Source of the DNA: Candidatus Poribacteria bacterium
GTDB taxonomy: Bacteria > Poribacteria > WGA-4E > WGA-3G
Direction: 5' to 3'
Length of the DNA: 48,162 nt
Assembly (NCBI GenBank): GCA_009839745.1
Contig: VXPE01000021.1
Span: forward strand, 1-48,162
The notes beneath the pieces are model-generated. The model had not been told where the DNA came from. It did no database searches and saw only the letters and a list, made by a program, of their open reading frames with translations. The position numbers and the translations under genes were made by a program. Shown here piece after piece: positions 33,283 to 41,350 of this stretch. Within the stretch, counting starts at the first letter, position 1. Every line of letters begins with the position of its first letter.

Positions 33283-34162
33283 TTATTTTTTGTAAAGTGG
33301 GGGGGCAGCGGTGCTTGTTAAAAGATCTGAGGGCACCAATCCCTTTTCCTTGAGAAACCAGATAAAAAGGAGGCGCGTTATCATACGGATAACCTGCATA
33401 TCATTTTCAGAATCCGGGAATTTGCATATTTTCGCTGCCCACTCATACCACTTTTCAAGGTCCTGATAGAACCGTTTATTAAGTGCCTCTGTATTGAGAA
33501 TGCGTTCCCAGACGTTGTGGAGGGTGTCAAAATTGTTAACACCTTCATTTTCAATCAATTGGTGAAGGTCGAGTTCAGATAGGATGTCAATATGGGCACG
33601 CTTCGGAGAATCAAGGTTAATATCCTTAATAAGCGTCACTTTTTCTAAGACTTGTTTTGTATCATTTCTGAGATTAGGTCTACGATTGATAATGGCGAGT
33701 GAGAGAACAGCACCGTATCGGAATATCACCATGATCGGTTTTTGATACTCCTTGTTGATGAAACGGGTGATGTCGGCGAGTTGTGTGCGAGTGTAGGTAT
33801 CCCAGAAAGATACAACGTGACGAACATATAGGAAATTCTGAGCCCATCTTCTATCTCGGTGCTCTCAAACAAAGACCCCTGGGCTGGTGTCGCCTGTTGG
33901 TTAATCTCTACATCTGATACTTGCATGATCTGACAAAAGGATCGCCAGTCATCAATGCGGAGTTTTGAGATGGATTGGCAGTCTCAAGCGCAGATTCCGT
34001 AAGACGGTTGAACCTCTCAGTGTCAAGGTCATCATTACCGACGCGTTTGCTATTGTAACCAAGAGTGTTTAAGAAGGTTGTAGCGGTTTCGCGTAGCGGT
34101 TGGTTATTGAATTTTTTTAGAACGTTCTCAATATTTTTCTTAGTTGTTATTTCTGAATTCAT
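33283..34162 (-). pseudogene. Eco57I-type DNA methyltransferase, N-terminal fragments
   Basis: Three consecutive frames make one N-terminus: ATTFLNTLGYNSKRVG (from ATG 34162), then DWRSFCQIMQVSDVEI, then YTRTQLADITRFINKEYQ through VLEKVTLIKDI and FLKEKGLVPSDL. Single-base shifts near 33950, 33805 and in a seven-C run (minus strand, 33299-33305) separate them; six C would restore the last junction. Three shifts plus the IS truncation make this a decayed gene, unless sequence errors contributed. Confidence 0.75.
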
Positions 34163-34198
34163 AGGCTACCTTTCTCAGTTATCAATTACTTCTATATC

Positions 34199-34224
34199 GT
34201 AGCACATACTTCCAGTTTGTGCTA
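34199..34224. repeat. REP-like palindrome downstream of the RAYT gene
   Basis: GTAG overlapping the stem TAGCACA/TGTGCTA (34200-34206/34218-34224) with a loop containing CTTCC. It sits 19 bases after the RAYT stop. Confidence 0.6.
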
Positions 34225-34242
34225 TGAAGATTTCAGATATTG

Positions 34243-34914
34243 CTACAAGTCGTATGTTTTGGATAGGTAGTTCCACTTCCATTCTTTCCATCCTTTGACT
34301 AAACCTATTTTTACCGGATTATTGAGGACATACCTAATAATCCGATGCAGTTCATCTGGATTACGGATACAATGGTCGTAACTTTCGTGTTGCCAGAATG
34401 CACCGCTACGTCCTAATATTTGATTTGCTTTTTGTGCTGTATAACTTTTGAGTGAATGCATGATGGAAGATAGCGAATGGTAACGCATATTGTGAGTCTG
34501 TTTATCGTCTGTTACAGAAGGTTGGATTTCCAGTGGTGTAAATACGACATGGACATGGTTTGCCATGATGCAGTATGAAATTAAAGAATATACTTTCCCA
34601 TTTAGGTGGTGAAGACTCTCAGTTACCAATTGAGCTATCTGTTCGTTTTTGAGCCATACGGGTCCGTTATTTGCTTGATCTAATGTTTCTTCAAATTTTC
34701 GGAACCACTCACGTTTCTTTTCTGGGATATCTTGTTTCTGTTTGAAAGTTATCTGTTCTGCTGCTTCAAGTTTTCTCTTTTCTGTGATGTACTGTTGTAA
34801 GATATGTTTTGGTATTGATCCTGTCAGGTTAAATGTTATGAAGAAGGTTGCCCCTGGGGGTTGTATATGTGGTAAGTTACGACGATAGTATGGTTTGTAG
34901 TTATATTGATTCAT
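34243..34914 (-). CDS. REP-associated tyrosine transposase (RAYT, Y1 family)
   Basis: 223 residues from ATG 34914; the longer frame upstream overlaps the helicase gene and is not coding. HVH (120-122, in MANHVHVVF) is the HUH metal site and Y179 (ESYDHCIRNPDELHRIIRYV) the catalytic tyrosine. This is the single-strand nuclease family that moves REP palindromes. REP-like hairpins lie on both sides (34199-34224 and 34949-35054). The ribosome site CGGA is about 12 bases away. Confidence 0.85.
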   Translation of the reverse strand: MNQYNYKPYYRRNLPHIQPPGATFFITFNLTGSIPKHILQQYITEKRKLEAAEQITFKQKQDIPEKKREWFRKFEETLDQANNGPVWLKNEQIAQLVTESLHHLNGKVYSLISYCIMANHVHVVFTPLEIQPSVTDDKQTHNMRYHSLSSIMHSLKSYTAQKANQILGRSGAFWQHESYDHCIRNPDELHRIIRYVLNNPVKIGLVKGWKEWKWNYLSKTYDL

Positions 34915-34948
34915 TTTTAGTTTTTTCCGTTTTACATCTATATTTTTT

Positions 34949-35054
34949 GTAGCGTCCACTTCCGAAGTGGCATATTCATTATCTGTGTAGCGTCCATTTC
35001 CGGTTGGCGAAAAACAGAACTCTACAGCAGACACAATCTGGAAGATTGTGGTAC
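34949..35054. repeat. Three REP-like palindromes upstream of the RAYT gene
   Basis: First: GTAG (34949) with CCACTTC-C-GAAGTGG (34956-34970). Second: GTAG (34987) with a decayed partner (CGTCCATTTCCGGTTGGCG). Third, read on the minus strand: GTAC then CACAATC-TTCCA-GATTGTG (35050-35032). All share a TTCC loop core. They fill the space between helicase stop and RAYT start. Confidence 0.6.
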
Positions 35055-35062
35055 AACATGGG

Positions 35063-38000
35063 CTAATGTCTAATGACCAACCACGTAACAAGTTCAAACT
35101 CGGTTTTTTCGGTAATCTGACTATCAACAGACGGCAGAAGGGCATCAGGGCTTGCGTCAAGTTGATCGTTGACCTTCCGATTGTATTCTTGGCGTATTGA
35201 GTCGGTAGCAGCATCAATGAGCATCTCATAGATTGTCATATCGTTACCGTTGTGGGTTTCTTCGTTGAACCAGTGGCAGAGGTCTTGATCATAACTCGTT
35301 TTCCCAACACAAAGTTGGCTGAGGCGTTCTAAAATCCGCTTTGGATTGGTGAATCCGATAGAGACCTCACCTTCATCGCTTATATGAAGGAGATAATAGG
35401 GATGAATCGGATTGAGTTTCTCTCCTTCACTATTGTCTTCTGTTTCACCGGCCTGCCTCAAACAGAAGATAACCCCCGGTTTGATATTCACGGGAACTCC
35501 GTCGTATGTAAGCGGGGCAGTGACGGCATATAAACCGAGGGACGCGTCCCTAAGTTTTGCTTCATCTTCGCGCAGATATTTGAGGAGCTGCGCCCGGAAA
35601 TCGTCAAGCGTAAATTGATTGAGATTGAGCTGCTCTTCAATGTCATCGAAATCAAGAATGTCAGTCTGCATGCTGCGGAGTTGTTCGTCTCGATGCGTCC
35701 ATACCTGTTCCAAACTATCATCCCTGTTTTCCAACGAGAGCAGATCGTCATCGCCTGTTGCGGTAAGATTGACGAGTGCCATTCGGGCCTCAACGCGAGG
35801 TTTCAGGTTGATGTATTCGTCGAGTTCAGGCGTGGGCCAAAAATTGACAAGGCGGACTTTCGTGTTCCTGCTGCCGATACGATCAATCCGTCCAAAACGT
35901 TGAATAATGCGGACAGGGTTCCAGTGGATGTCGTAATTGATGAGATAATCACAATCCTGTAAGTTTTGTCCTTCAGAAATACAATCAGTAGCGATGAGGA
36001 GGTCAATCTCTGGTGTATCCTCCTCTGTGTCGGTTGTTACTCGTTCTTTAGAGATCGGTGAAAAATTGGTCAAAATCTCATTAAAATCATTTCTGCCGAA
36101 GGTTGTCCTGTTTGCACTTCCCGTTACAACAGCGCACTCAATATTAAGCGTGTCAGTTGCCCACTCATGTAGGTATTTGTAGAGATAGTTGGCTGTGTCG
36201 GCAAATGCAGTAAAAATAAGAATCTTACGATTCTCTTTTCCGTTCTTGTTCGTTGTTGGGTTCTGGACCTTCTCTAAAATGAGTTGCTTGAGTTCTTCTA
36301 ATTTTGCGTCTCTGTCGGCTGTGATAGTGTTAGCGTTTTTATGAATCTTTTCCAGTTGCGTTTTATCGTTTCGCAGATCCCTCAGCCATGCATCAAGATC
36401 GAGGTGTTCAAATGGATAGAACTGGTTCTTTCCTGCCTCTATGCCAGCCTGTAATTCCTGATCTTCACCATCATTGTATTCTTCTTCCGCTTCAGCCAAT
36501 GGATCGAAACCTGCTCCTTTTTCAGTTTCTCCACTTAAAAAGGCTTCAATTTCGGATTCAAGTTCAACAATTTCTTTAATAGTGCGTCCCAATGTAGTCG
36601 CTAAGGAGTGAACACTGCTCTCAAGCCGTTTGAGGAAGTTCACCTTCATCATACCGATAAGGTTGAACTCGCGTTGGCGGAGCAATCCCTCAACGTAATG
36701 ATGTAGGCACTCAGGACGAATATAATTTGACGGGATAAAGCGCGCAAGTTTGTAGCCATCAATTTGTGTGCTAATCGTTGGGTAGGTAGGAAAGTTTTCT
36801 TGAAGGTCAATTTCGGGAAAAATAGACTGCGGCTTGCCACGGTCGGGGAACCCGCCGATCTGATCAATTGTATCACCATAGAAGTTTTCAATATGTGTTC
36901 GGGAACGTGCAATCGTAAGCCTGTCTAATAGCGTAAAAAAATCAGCGTTCAGACTTTCCGAAAGACTCTCCTGACGGTTGGATGGATTGGAGAGTCCCTC
37001 AGTTTCATCTGTCCATTTTTCAAACCTACCCTGTGCAGTATTGAGTGTTCCTCTGATACTTGGAATGCCTATCTGTTGAAAGATATCGTCTCTGTCCTCT
37101 GTGATGAGACGGATCTGATTTTCGAGGTCGGTGAGGCGATTGTTCACCGGTGTAGCAGATAGCATGAGGATTTGCGTTTTACAACCGCTCTGAATAATAT
37201 CTTCCAGTAGTTTATTATAGCGACTTTTGCGGATGAGATTGTCATCTTCATCGTATTTGTTAGTAGAGCGGTTTCGGAAGTTATGAGATTCATCAATCAC
37301 GACAAGATCGAAAGCATCCCATTCATAATCTGATGCGCCTCGGTCTGTTAGATCTGTGTGTGCCCGAACATCGTAACGGAAATTATCCTTTTTAAAAGGA
37401 TTGTGTTTTCTGTTATAGTTTAAGGAATAAAGGGTCCAATTTTGTTCTAACTTTTTAGGGCATAACACCAAAACATTCGCATTTCGCAATTCAAAATACT
37501 TGATAATAGCAAGTGCCTCGTAGGTTTTACCCAATCCAACACTATCAGCGATGATACAACCGTTATATGTCTTGAGTTTTTGGATGCACGCCTGAACGCC
37601 GTGCTTCTGAAAAGCGAAAAGTTTCTGCCAGATTTCTGTTTCCTGAAATTTGGGATTTGCTTGAGCGAACTCCGCATCCGTTGTGTCTTTCAAGAAATCC
37701 TCAAAGAGATGATAAAGAGTCTTGTAGTAGATAAATTCGGGGTCTTTGTCCTGATAAGCATTCGCCAGATTCCGCAAAACTTCGTCAGTGACATCTACGA
37801 CTTGATCTGATTCCCAAAGGTTATCGAACCATGTTTTCAGATCGGCACAGTCACTTTTACTGTCAACTTCAAGGTTAAGTTCAATGTTACTCGTCTTTTC
37901 ACTTAATCCCAAACCGCGCACCGTGAAATTAGAACTTCCGATGATTGCATCTTCACTCCCGTCCTTTTCAATATAATACATCTTGCCGTGCAGAAAATTA

Positions 38001-38347
38001 GTTTTACGGACCGATTTGATTTTAACCTTCTTCTCAATCCAATCCGCACATGCCTTGGCAGTTTCATTTTGGGAAAGTTCATTACGCAGTCCTAACCCTT
38101 CCTCGGTGAGACGAAACGCTTTACTCTCTGTTTTTGAGGGATCCATTCCACCGATGACATCCGGTTCACCGAAAAGAAAACGAAGGTTATCAATACCAGT
38201 GAGTGAATCCCTGAGAGCATTGAAAGCATTAATCGTAAAATAGGCGGAGACGAAGGAAAGGGAAGCACCGTCTTGGATTTTATCCTTCAAGAAATTGGCA
38301 ACGGTGCTATACATATTGTTATCGCGGATGCGGGAGGTTTTTGACAT
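35063..38347 (-). CDS. SNF2-type helicase with N-terminal phospholipase D-like nuclease domain
   Basis: 1094 residues, intact. Residues 1-180 are PLD-like with H120, K122 and GSSN (137-140; HGKMYYIEKDGSEDAIIGSS). The superfamily 2 helicase core has Walker A DSVGLGKT (268-275), DESH (352-355), SATPVNN and the C-terminal ATDCISEGQNLQ and QRFGRIDRIG. It resembles the nuclease-helicase subunits that accompany Eco57I-type methyltransferases and DISARM-like systems. The next gene in the same direction, beyond the RAYT insertion, is such a methyltransferase, now broken. It would cut or remodel foreign DNA; mechanism and partner are inferred. Confidence 0.82.
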   Translation of the reverse strand: MSKTSRIRDNNMYSTVANFLKDKIQDGASLSFVSAYFTINAFNALRDSLTGIDNLRFLFGEPDVIGGMDPSKTESKAFRLTEEGLGLRNELSQNETAKACADWIEKKVKIKSVRKTNFLHGKMYYIEKDGSEDAIIGSSNFTVRGLGLSEKTSNIELNLEVDSKSDCADLKTWFDNLWESDQVVDVTDEVLRNLANAYQDKDPEFIYYKTLYHLFEDFLKDTTDAEFAQANPKFQETEIWQKLFAFQKHGVQACIQKLKTYNGCIIADSVGLGKTYEALAIIKYFELRNANVLVLCPKKLEQNWTLYSLNYNRKHNPFKKDNFRYDVRAHTDLTDRGASDYEWDAFDLVVIDESHNFRNRSTNKYDEDDNLIRKSRYNKLLEDIIQSGCKTQILMLSATPVNNRLTDLENQIRLITEDRDDIFQQIGIPSIRGTLNTAQGRFEKWTDETEGLSNPSNRQESLSESLNADFFTLLDRLTIARSRTHIENFYGDTIDQIGGFPDRGKPQSIFPEIDLQENFPTYPTISTQIDGYKLARFIPSNYIRPECLHHYVEGLLRQREFNLIGMMKVNFLKRLESSVHSLATTLGRTIKEIVELESEIEAFLSGETEKGAGFDPLAEAEEEYNDGEDQELQAGIEAGKNQFYPFEHLDLDAWLRDLRNDKTQLEKIHKNANTITADRDAKLEELKQLILEKVQNPTTNKNGKENRKILIFTAFADTANYLYKYLHEWATDTLNIECAVVTGSANRTTFGRNDFNEILTNFSPISKERVTTDTEEDTPEIDLLIATDCISEGQNLQDCDYLINYDIHWNPVRIIQRFGRIDRIGSRNTKVRLVNFWPTPELDEYINLKPRVEARMALVNLTATGDDDLLSLENRDDSLEQVWTHRDEQLRSMQTDILDFDDIEEQLNLNQFTLDDFRAQLLKYLREDEAKLRDASLGLYAVTAPLTYDGVPVNIKPGVIFCLRQAGETEDNSEGEKLNPIHPYYLLHISDEGEVSIGFTNPKRILERLSQLCVGKTSYDQDLCHWFNEETHNGNDMTIYEMLIDAATDSIRQEYNRKVNDQLDASPDALLPSVDSQITEKTEFELVTWLVIRH

Positions 38348-38378
38348 GGCGTGTTCTTCCGTAAAGGATTATGGTCTT

Positions 38379-38407
38379 ATAATACCAAAGTCCTTGAAAA
38401 TTCACAA
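38379..38407 (-). promoter_or_regulatory. Promoter of the helicase gene
   Basis: On the minus strand TTGTGA (38407-38402), 17 bases, TATTAT (38384-38379). The implied start near 38372 gives a leader of about 25 bases. Confidence 0.5.
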
Positions 38408-38425
38408 GCACAAAAATCCAAAATC

Positions 38426-38434
38426 TGCTATACT
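38426..38434 (+). promoter_or_regulatory. Extended -10 promoter of the CotH-ankyrin gene
   Basis: TGC-TATACT. No clear -35 is visible. The start near 38441 leaves about 29 bases before ATG 38470. Confidence 0.45.
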
Positions 38435-38469
38435 AATTGCAACTAAAAAATTTAAAAATAGGTGAAAAA

Positions 38470-40719
38470 ATGACAAAATGGGCAGCCTGCTTGGCAACAC
38501 TTCTCTGTTTGGGAGTTGCTATCCATAGCAGCAGCGCAAAAGAATTAACAGTAAACGATATTTTCCCAACCGATCGAATTATAGATGTGCAAATCACCGT
38601 TCCACAGCGGGATTGGGACACAATCCGATACCAGTCACGAGATTTTATGACAGCACTCGGTGCGTCTCGGCAATTTAAGCCGATGGAGCGTCCGTATACC
38701 TACGTTGAGGCAAGCGTCAGTATTGATGGGGTCGTCTTTCCAAAGGTAGGATTGCGTAAAAAAGGGTTCATCGGTTCACTAAGCCACACCCGTCCGTCTC
38801 TCAAAATCAAACTCAATCATATTGACAAAGAGGGCGGGATTGAAGGACTCACGAACCTGACACTTAATAACAACAAACAAGACACAGGCTTAGTGAGCCA
38901 ATTTTTGGGGTATGCATTGTTTAATACAATCGGATCGCCCGCGTCGCGATGCGCCTACGCGAAAGTAACAGTGAACGGCGAAAACCTCGGAATATACGCA
39001 CACGTGGAGACTGTTCGGAAACCGTTGCTGGAACGCGCTTTCGGAAATAGCGAGGGGCCCCTCTATGAAGGGACAGTCGTGGACTTTTACAAGGGATGGG
39101 AAAACAGTTTTGAACATAAACGGGGGGATGACACACGCGGCAGAGCACATATCAACGCTTTGATCGACCTACTGGCAGACCCGAAAGCCACAGAGGCAGA
39201 TATTGGTGAGTTAGTAAACTTGGAGTCGTTCTATAGATTCTGGGCTGCTGAAAGTTTAGTCGGGTTCTGGGACGGTTACTCCGGGAATAAAAATAACTTT
39301 TTCGTCTATTTGAACCCGGAGGACAACAAATTTCACTTCATTCCGTGGGGGATGGACTCCATCTTTACCAAGATGAGTAAACTTGAGTTCATGAACGATG
39401 CCCGGGCACCAATCTCTGTCAAGACACAGGGCTTAATTGCTTATCAGTTGTACCAATCCGAGTCTGGACGGCAACGATATAGGGAAGTGCTCACTGAGAT
39501 CTTAGACAATCACTGGAATGCCGCTGAACTGTTAGCCGAATTAGACAGGATCGCTGTAAGGGTTGAACCCCATTTAGTGCCGGCGCAACGCGTCATTGAA
39601 GAAGATTGGAGTAGAGGTGGAAGACGATGGGGCAGCTCTAAAAATCCGACCTTTGAAAGCGAACTGGAAGCAGCCCGAAACTTCATCCGCAACCGTAAGA
39701 GCGATATACAGGCAGAAATTGTTGATGGAATGCCGGTATGGAGAAAACGTCCGGAGCCCCCCTTCCTCATTCCAGAAGATGGCGACTTCATGAAAGGCTT
39801 TCTGCAATCAATAGAAAATACCTTAGCAGGTGCCGCACGCGCAGGAGACCTTGAAGCCATCAAACAACACATAGCCGAGGGTGCCGATGTTAACGCGCTG
39901 CATTTTGAGATGCCGCCGTTGATGTGGGCGGTGACGACGGCGCAGACAAAAGCCGTTGAACTCCTGCTACAAGAGGGCGCGGATGTCAACGGTAGAAACA
40001 GAGACGCTAATACCGCCCTACATCTCGCCACAGTTTTCGGTAGGGCAGCGGTCGCGAAAGTGCTGCTTCAGAATGGCGCGGATCTTCAGGCACGCAATGA
40101 CGATGGCGCAACACCAGCGGATACCTTATCTCTGGATTGGGAAATGACTGCCTTCCTCGGGGGTTTGATTGGCATAGAGACCGGAAAAGAACAGGTCGCA
40201 GCGATGAAAACGGGTAGAACTGAAATTGCGAAACTTTTCGGTGTTGATGCCCCGCTTGAAGAAGTAAGCACATTCTCGCCGCAGCGGCTATCAGGAGCGG
40301 CGTTTGCCGGTGATGTCGCAGCCATGAAACAGGCACTAACAGAGGGCGCAGACCCGAATACCAAAGATCCACGATCCGGTAACACACTGTTGGCGACTGC
40401 TGCCCTGATGGGGCACACAAAAATTGTGGTGCTTCTCCTTGAACACGGTGCCGATGTGAATGCAAAAAGTCGAGACGACGGCACAGCACTGCATGCGGCA
40501 GCTTTCCTTGGACGTACCGAGATAGTGAAACTCCTCCTTGAGGAAGGCGCAGATACTACACTTCGAAATAATATGGGAGGCACAGCGATGGCTGGGGCAA
40601 CGTTAGACTGGGCATTTGCCAAAAGTATTATGGGTATGCTGCGAATTGAGGTAGACGAAGCAAAGGTGAAAGCCGGCAGAGCCGAGGTTGTGAAACTGCT
40701 CGAAGGACAGAATAAATAG
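38470..40719 (+). CDS. Secreted CotH-kinase-like protein with duplicated ankyrin module
   Basis: 749 residues from ATG 38470 (MTKWAACLATLLCLGVAIHS, signal cleaved near SSA-KEL), with AGGTG 5 bases upstream. Residues about 25-440 match the CotH atypical kinase fold (LRKKGFIGS, LTLNNNKQD, LGIYAHVETV, NFFVYLNPEDNKFHFIPWGM). The rest is two parallel modules of about 140 residues (near 449-590 and 606-749), each with ankyrin repeats (EGADVNALH, HGADVNAKS) followed by a shared LDW-x-FLGGLIGIE/SIMGMLRIE tail ending in AKLFG/VKLLEG. An extracytoplasmic kinase with a protein-binding tail is the likely role; the target is unknown. Confidence 0.82.
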   Translation: MTKWAACLATLLCLGVAIHSSSAKELTVNDIFPTDRIIDVQITVPQRDWDTIRYQSRDFMTALGASRQFKPMERPYTYVEASVSIDGVVFPKVGLRKKGFIGSLSHTRPSLKIKLNHIDKEGGIEGLTNLTLNNNKQDTGLVSQFLGYALFNTIGSPASRCAYAKVTVNGENLGIYAHVETVRKPLLERAFGNSEGPLYEGTVVDFYKGWENSFEHKRGDDTRGRAHINALIDLLADPKATEADIGELVNLESFYRFWAAESLVGFWDGYSGNKNNFFVYLNPEDNKFHFIPWGMDSIFTKMSKLEFMNDARAPISVKTQGLIAYQLYQSESGRQRYREVLTEILDNHWNAAELLAELDRIAVRVEPHLVPAQRVIEEDWSRGGRRWGSSKNPTFESELEAARNFIRNRKSDIQAEIVDGMPVWRKRPEPPFLIPEDGDFMKGFLQSIENTLAGAARAGDLEAIKQHIAEGADVNALHFEMPPLMWAVTTAQTKAVELLLQEGADVNGRNRDANTALHLATVFGRAAVAKVLLQNGADLQARNDDGATPADTLSLDWEMTAFLGGLIGIETGKEQVAAMKTGRTEIAKLFGVDAPLEEVSTFSPQRLSGAAFAGDVAAMKQALTEGADPNTKDPRSGNTLLATAALMGHTKIVVLLLEHGADVNAKSRDDGTALHAAAFLGRTEIVKLLLEEGADTTLRNNMGGTAMAGATLDWAFAKSIMGMLRIEVDEAKVKAGRAEVVKLLEGQNK

Positions 40720-40726
40720 AGGTATC

Positions 40727-40742
40727 GCGATCGGAAGATCGC
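40727..40742. repeat. REP-like palindrome
   Basis: GCGATC-GGAA-GATCGC, perfect; on the minus strand it follows GTAAGA and has the TTCC loop of the RAYT-flanking elements. It lies 8 bases after the CotH stop. Confidence 0.5.
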
Positions 40743-40762
40743 TCTTACGGGGGAGGAAACCG

Positions 40763-41332
40763 ATGCATAATTCGCAAACGAACCCTGAATCCATTCCCGA
40801 GAGCGCAGCACACGGGAAACCTATAACACCGGAAGAGTTTCTTGAAAACGATTTTGAGGGTTATGAATATGTAAAAGGAGAATTAGTCCCGATGGCACCT
40901 CCATCGATGGAACATGGTGAAATCAGTATCAGAGTTATTCGTTACTTAGATTTGCATGTTCATACACGTCAACTCGGACATCTGTATACTGCGGAAACGA
41001 CATTTCAATTGGAGGATCGGTGGGTAAAGCCGGATGTCGCGTTTGTTTCGACTGCCCGATTACCAGAAAACAGACGTAAAGGGTCGCCAGTCCCCCCCGA
41101 CCTTGCGATTGAAATCGTCTCTCCTACAGATAAACAGTACGACGTTACTGAAAAGGCGTTCGCCTATCTGAAAGCAGGGACACGTCTTGTCTGGGTTATC
41201 GAACCCATTGCCAAAACAGTAATGGTCTATCGTTCTGAAACAGATTTCACACTGCTCACGTGTGAGGATACATTGACAGGTGAGGATGTTGTTGAAGGGT
41301 TTGCGTGTCCAGTCGCGCAACTGTTTGAATAG
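40763..41332 (+). CDS. Uma2-family (DUF820) PD-(D/E)XK nuclease-like protein
   Basis: 189 residues. Typical Uma2 pattern: EFLENDFEGYEYVKGELVPM, WVKPDVAFVS, LAIEIVSPTDKQYDVTEKAF, YLKAGTRLVWVIEP. The PD-(D/E)XK acids would be D of KPDVAF and E of IEIVSP. Uma2 proteins are abundant in cyanobacteria and some other phyla, and their biological role is unclear. GGAGGAAACCG precedes the ATG. Confidence 0.85.
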   Translation: MHNSQTNPESIPESAAHGKPITPEEFLENDFEGYEYVKGELVPMAPPSMEHGEISIRVIRYLDLHVHTRQLGHLYTAETTFQLEDRWVKPDVAFVSTARLPENRRKGSPVPPDLAIEIVSPTDKQYDVTEKAFAYLKAGTRLVWVIEPIAKTVMVYRSETDFTLLTCEDTLTGEDVVEGFACPVAQLFE

Positions 41333-41350
41333 AAAAGGAAAAATTAAAAA

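Noticed and set aside
34915-35229. N-terminal extension of the RAYT protein
   Set aside because: The extension overlaps the helicase gene and the REP palindromes and has no domain features; ATG 34914 starts the Y1 domain.
36388-36579. Antisense open frames within the helicase gene
   Set aside because: They are only shadows of the helicase coding strand.
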